From Anomaloglossus baeobatrachus (taxonomy: Eukaryota; Chordata; Amphibia; Anura; Aromobatidae), in NCBI RefSeq assembly GCF_048569485.1, contig NC_134354.1, positions 441,543,279 to 441,607,278 of the forward strand: DNA of 64,000 bases, read 5' to 3'. Below, piece by piece: positions 62,905 to 64,000 of the stretch (positions are counted from its first letter, which is position 1; every line of letters starts with the position of its first letter). A program made the position numbers and the translations under genes. The notes beneath the pieces are model-generated. The model saw only the letters and a list, made by a program, of their open reading frames with translations. It searched no databases and was not told where the DNA came from.

Positions 62905-63822
62905 AGACCAAAAGTTTGGACACCCCATCTCATTCAAAGAGTTTTCTTTATTTTCATGACTAAAAATTGTAGATTCACATTGAAGACATCAAAACTATGA
63001 ATGAAAACATGTGGAATGAAATGCTTAAAAAAGTGTGAAACAACTGAAAATATGTCTTATATTCTAGGTTCTTCAAAGTAGCCACCTTTTGCTTTCATTA
63101 CTACTTTGCACACTCTTGGCATTCTCTTCATGAGCTTCAAGAGGTAGTCACCCGAAATGGTTTTCCAACAGTCTTGAAGGAGTTCCCAGAAATGCTTAGC
63201 ACTTGTTGGTTCTTTTGCCTTCACTCTGTGGTCCAGCTCACCCCAAACCATCTCGATTGGGTTCAGGTCTGGTGACTGTGGAGGCCAGGTCATCTGGCGT
63301 AGCATCCCATCACTCTCCTTCTTAGTCAAATAGCCCTTACATAGCCTGGAGGTGTGTTTGGGATCAATGTCCTCTTGAAAAATAAATGATGGTCCAACTA
63401 AACGCAAACCGGATGGACTAGCATGCCGCTGCAAGATGCTGTGGTAGCCATGCTGGTTTAGTATGCCTTCAATTTTGAATAAATCCCCAACAGTGTCACC
63501 AGCAAAGCACCCCCACACCATCACACCTCCTCCTCCATGCTTCACGGTGGGAACCAGGCATGTAGAGTCCATTCGTTCACCTTTTCTACAAAGACACGGT
63601 GGTTGGATCAAAAGATCTCAAATTTGGACTCCTCAGACCAAAGCACAGATTTTTACTGCTCTAATGTCCATTCCTTGTGTTATTTAGCCCAAACAAGTTT
63701 CTTCTGCTCATTGCCTGTCCTTAGCAGTGGTTTCCTAGCAGCTATTTTACCATGAAGGCCTGCTGCACAAAGTCTCCTCTTAATAGCTGTTCTAGAGGTG
63801 AGAAGGTGTGTCCAAACGCCTG
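62904..63822 (-). mobile_element. Tc1-like transposon, internally deleted
   Basis: Ends cagaccaaaagtttggacaccc and ggtgtgtccaaacgcctg; TA on both sides (62902-62903, 63823-63824). The 5' half of the transposase gene, including the DNA-binding domain, is missing between about 63730 and 63800. Confidence 0.8.
63057..63611 (-). pseudogene. Tc1 transposase C-terminal part, 184 residues open
   Basis: Open frame with VKHGGGGVMVWGCFAG, FIFQEDIDPKHTS and PDLNPIEMVWGELD, supplying the second and third DDE residues, and ending GGYFEEPRI. It lacks the N-terminal helix-turn-helix domains, so it cannot act as a full transposase. Confidence 0.8.
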
Positions 63823-63829
63823 TATTGTG

Positions 63830-63832
<3 letters not shown>

Positions 63833-63884
<52 letters not shown>

Positions 63885-64000
63885 TAGCTGTAGTACCTGG
63901 CGTGGCCCAGGATAGTAGCTGTGTCTCTCTGTCTCTCTCTCGGTCTCTGTCTGTGTCTCAATCTCTCTGTCTGTCTCCATCTTTCTGTCTCTCTCTGTCT
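63833..64000. repeat. (TA)n tract and TCTG-rich simple repeat
   Basis: (ta)n at about 63833-63881, then actagctgtagtacctggcgtggcccaggatag, a start I recognise from a frog repeat, then tgtctctctgtctctctc-type tracts running off the window. Confidence 0.7.

Overview
This window is vertebrate nuclear DNA, almost certainly from a frog and probably a neobatrachian. The evidence is one clean, spliced host gene of the uroplakin-3 family and a dense mix of repeats that I recognise as typical of large frog genomes: TTAA-flanked elements with ccccttcac or agggaatctgtca ends, Tc1/mariner, CR1, RTE, hAT, Ty3/Gypsy, Penelope-type hammerhead sequences and long LTRs starting tgtggcgcccctga. There are no prokaryotic genes, tRNA, rRNA or CRISPR arrays. 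The species cannot be named from sequence alone.

Host gene. A complete six-exon uroplakin-3b-like gene lies on the minus strand: start codon at 50923-50921, stop at 33283-33281, AATAAA at 33179-33174. The splice phases agree at all five junctions and give a 234-residue type I membrane protein with signal peptide, ectodomain, one transmembrane helix and a short cysteine-rich tail. Introns hold most of the transposons between 33 and 51 kb. Intron 4 (10.5 kb) contains two minisatellites, an RTE LINE relic, and a Tc1 transposon that a CR1 LINE has entered.

Left part (1-27.4 kb). Apart from an L1/Tx1-like LINE trace and a fold-back DNA transposon, this is one multi-level nest. An old Ty3/Gypsy chromovirus (about 4.46-27.36 kb) was entered by a hAT transposon (5648-17846, 8-bp target duplication). 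The hAT was entered by a retrovirus-like LTR element (7008-17396, 4-bp duplication), whose 5' LTR was entered by a very young LTR element on the minus strand (7476-12835, 4-bp duplication). This youngest element looks whole, has two apparently identical 1147-bp LTRs and no pol. It carries one 800-residue open frame ending in a cold-shock-like domain. It is the most unusual object here. The Gypsy was also entered by an LTR-like insertion that holds a 571-bp miniature element, a 120-bp-arm hairpin, two solo LTRs and a hAT-like MITE.

Middle and right. 27.6-31.7 kb is one 4-kb TTAA transposon carrying two tandem arrays (112-bp and about 390-bp units). Right of the gene (51-64 kb) lie two more solo LTRs of the 4-bp-duplication type, a Penelope-like UTR with a hammerhead ribozyme core, several Tc1/mariner relics, MITEs, and an insertion (59731-60732) of 326-bp units in inverted and direct arrangement with three hammerhead ribozymes that can be drawn with all three stems. 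All coordinates and motif calls were made by eye. Family names rest on remembered motifs, not on database searches.
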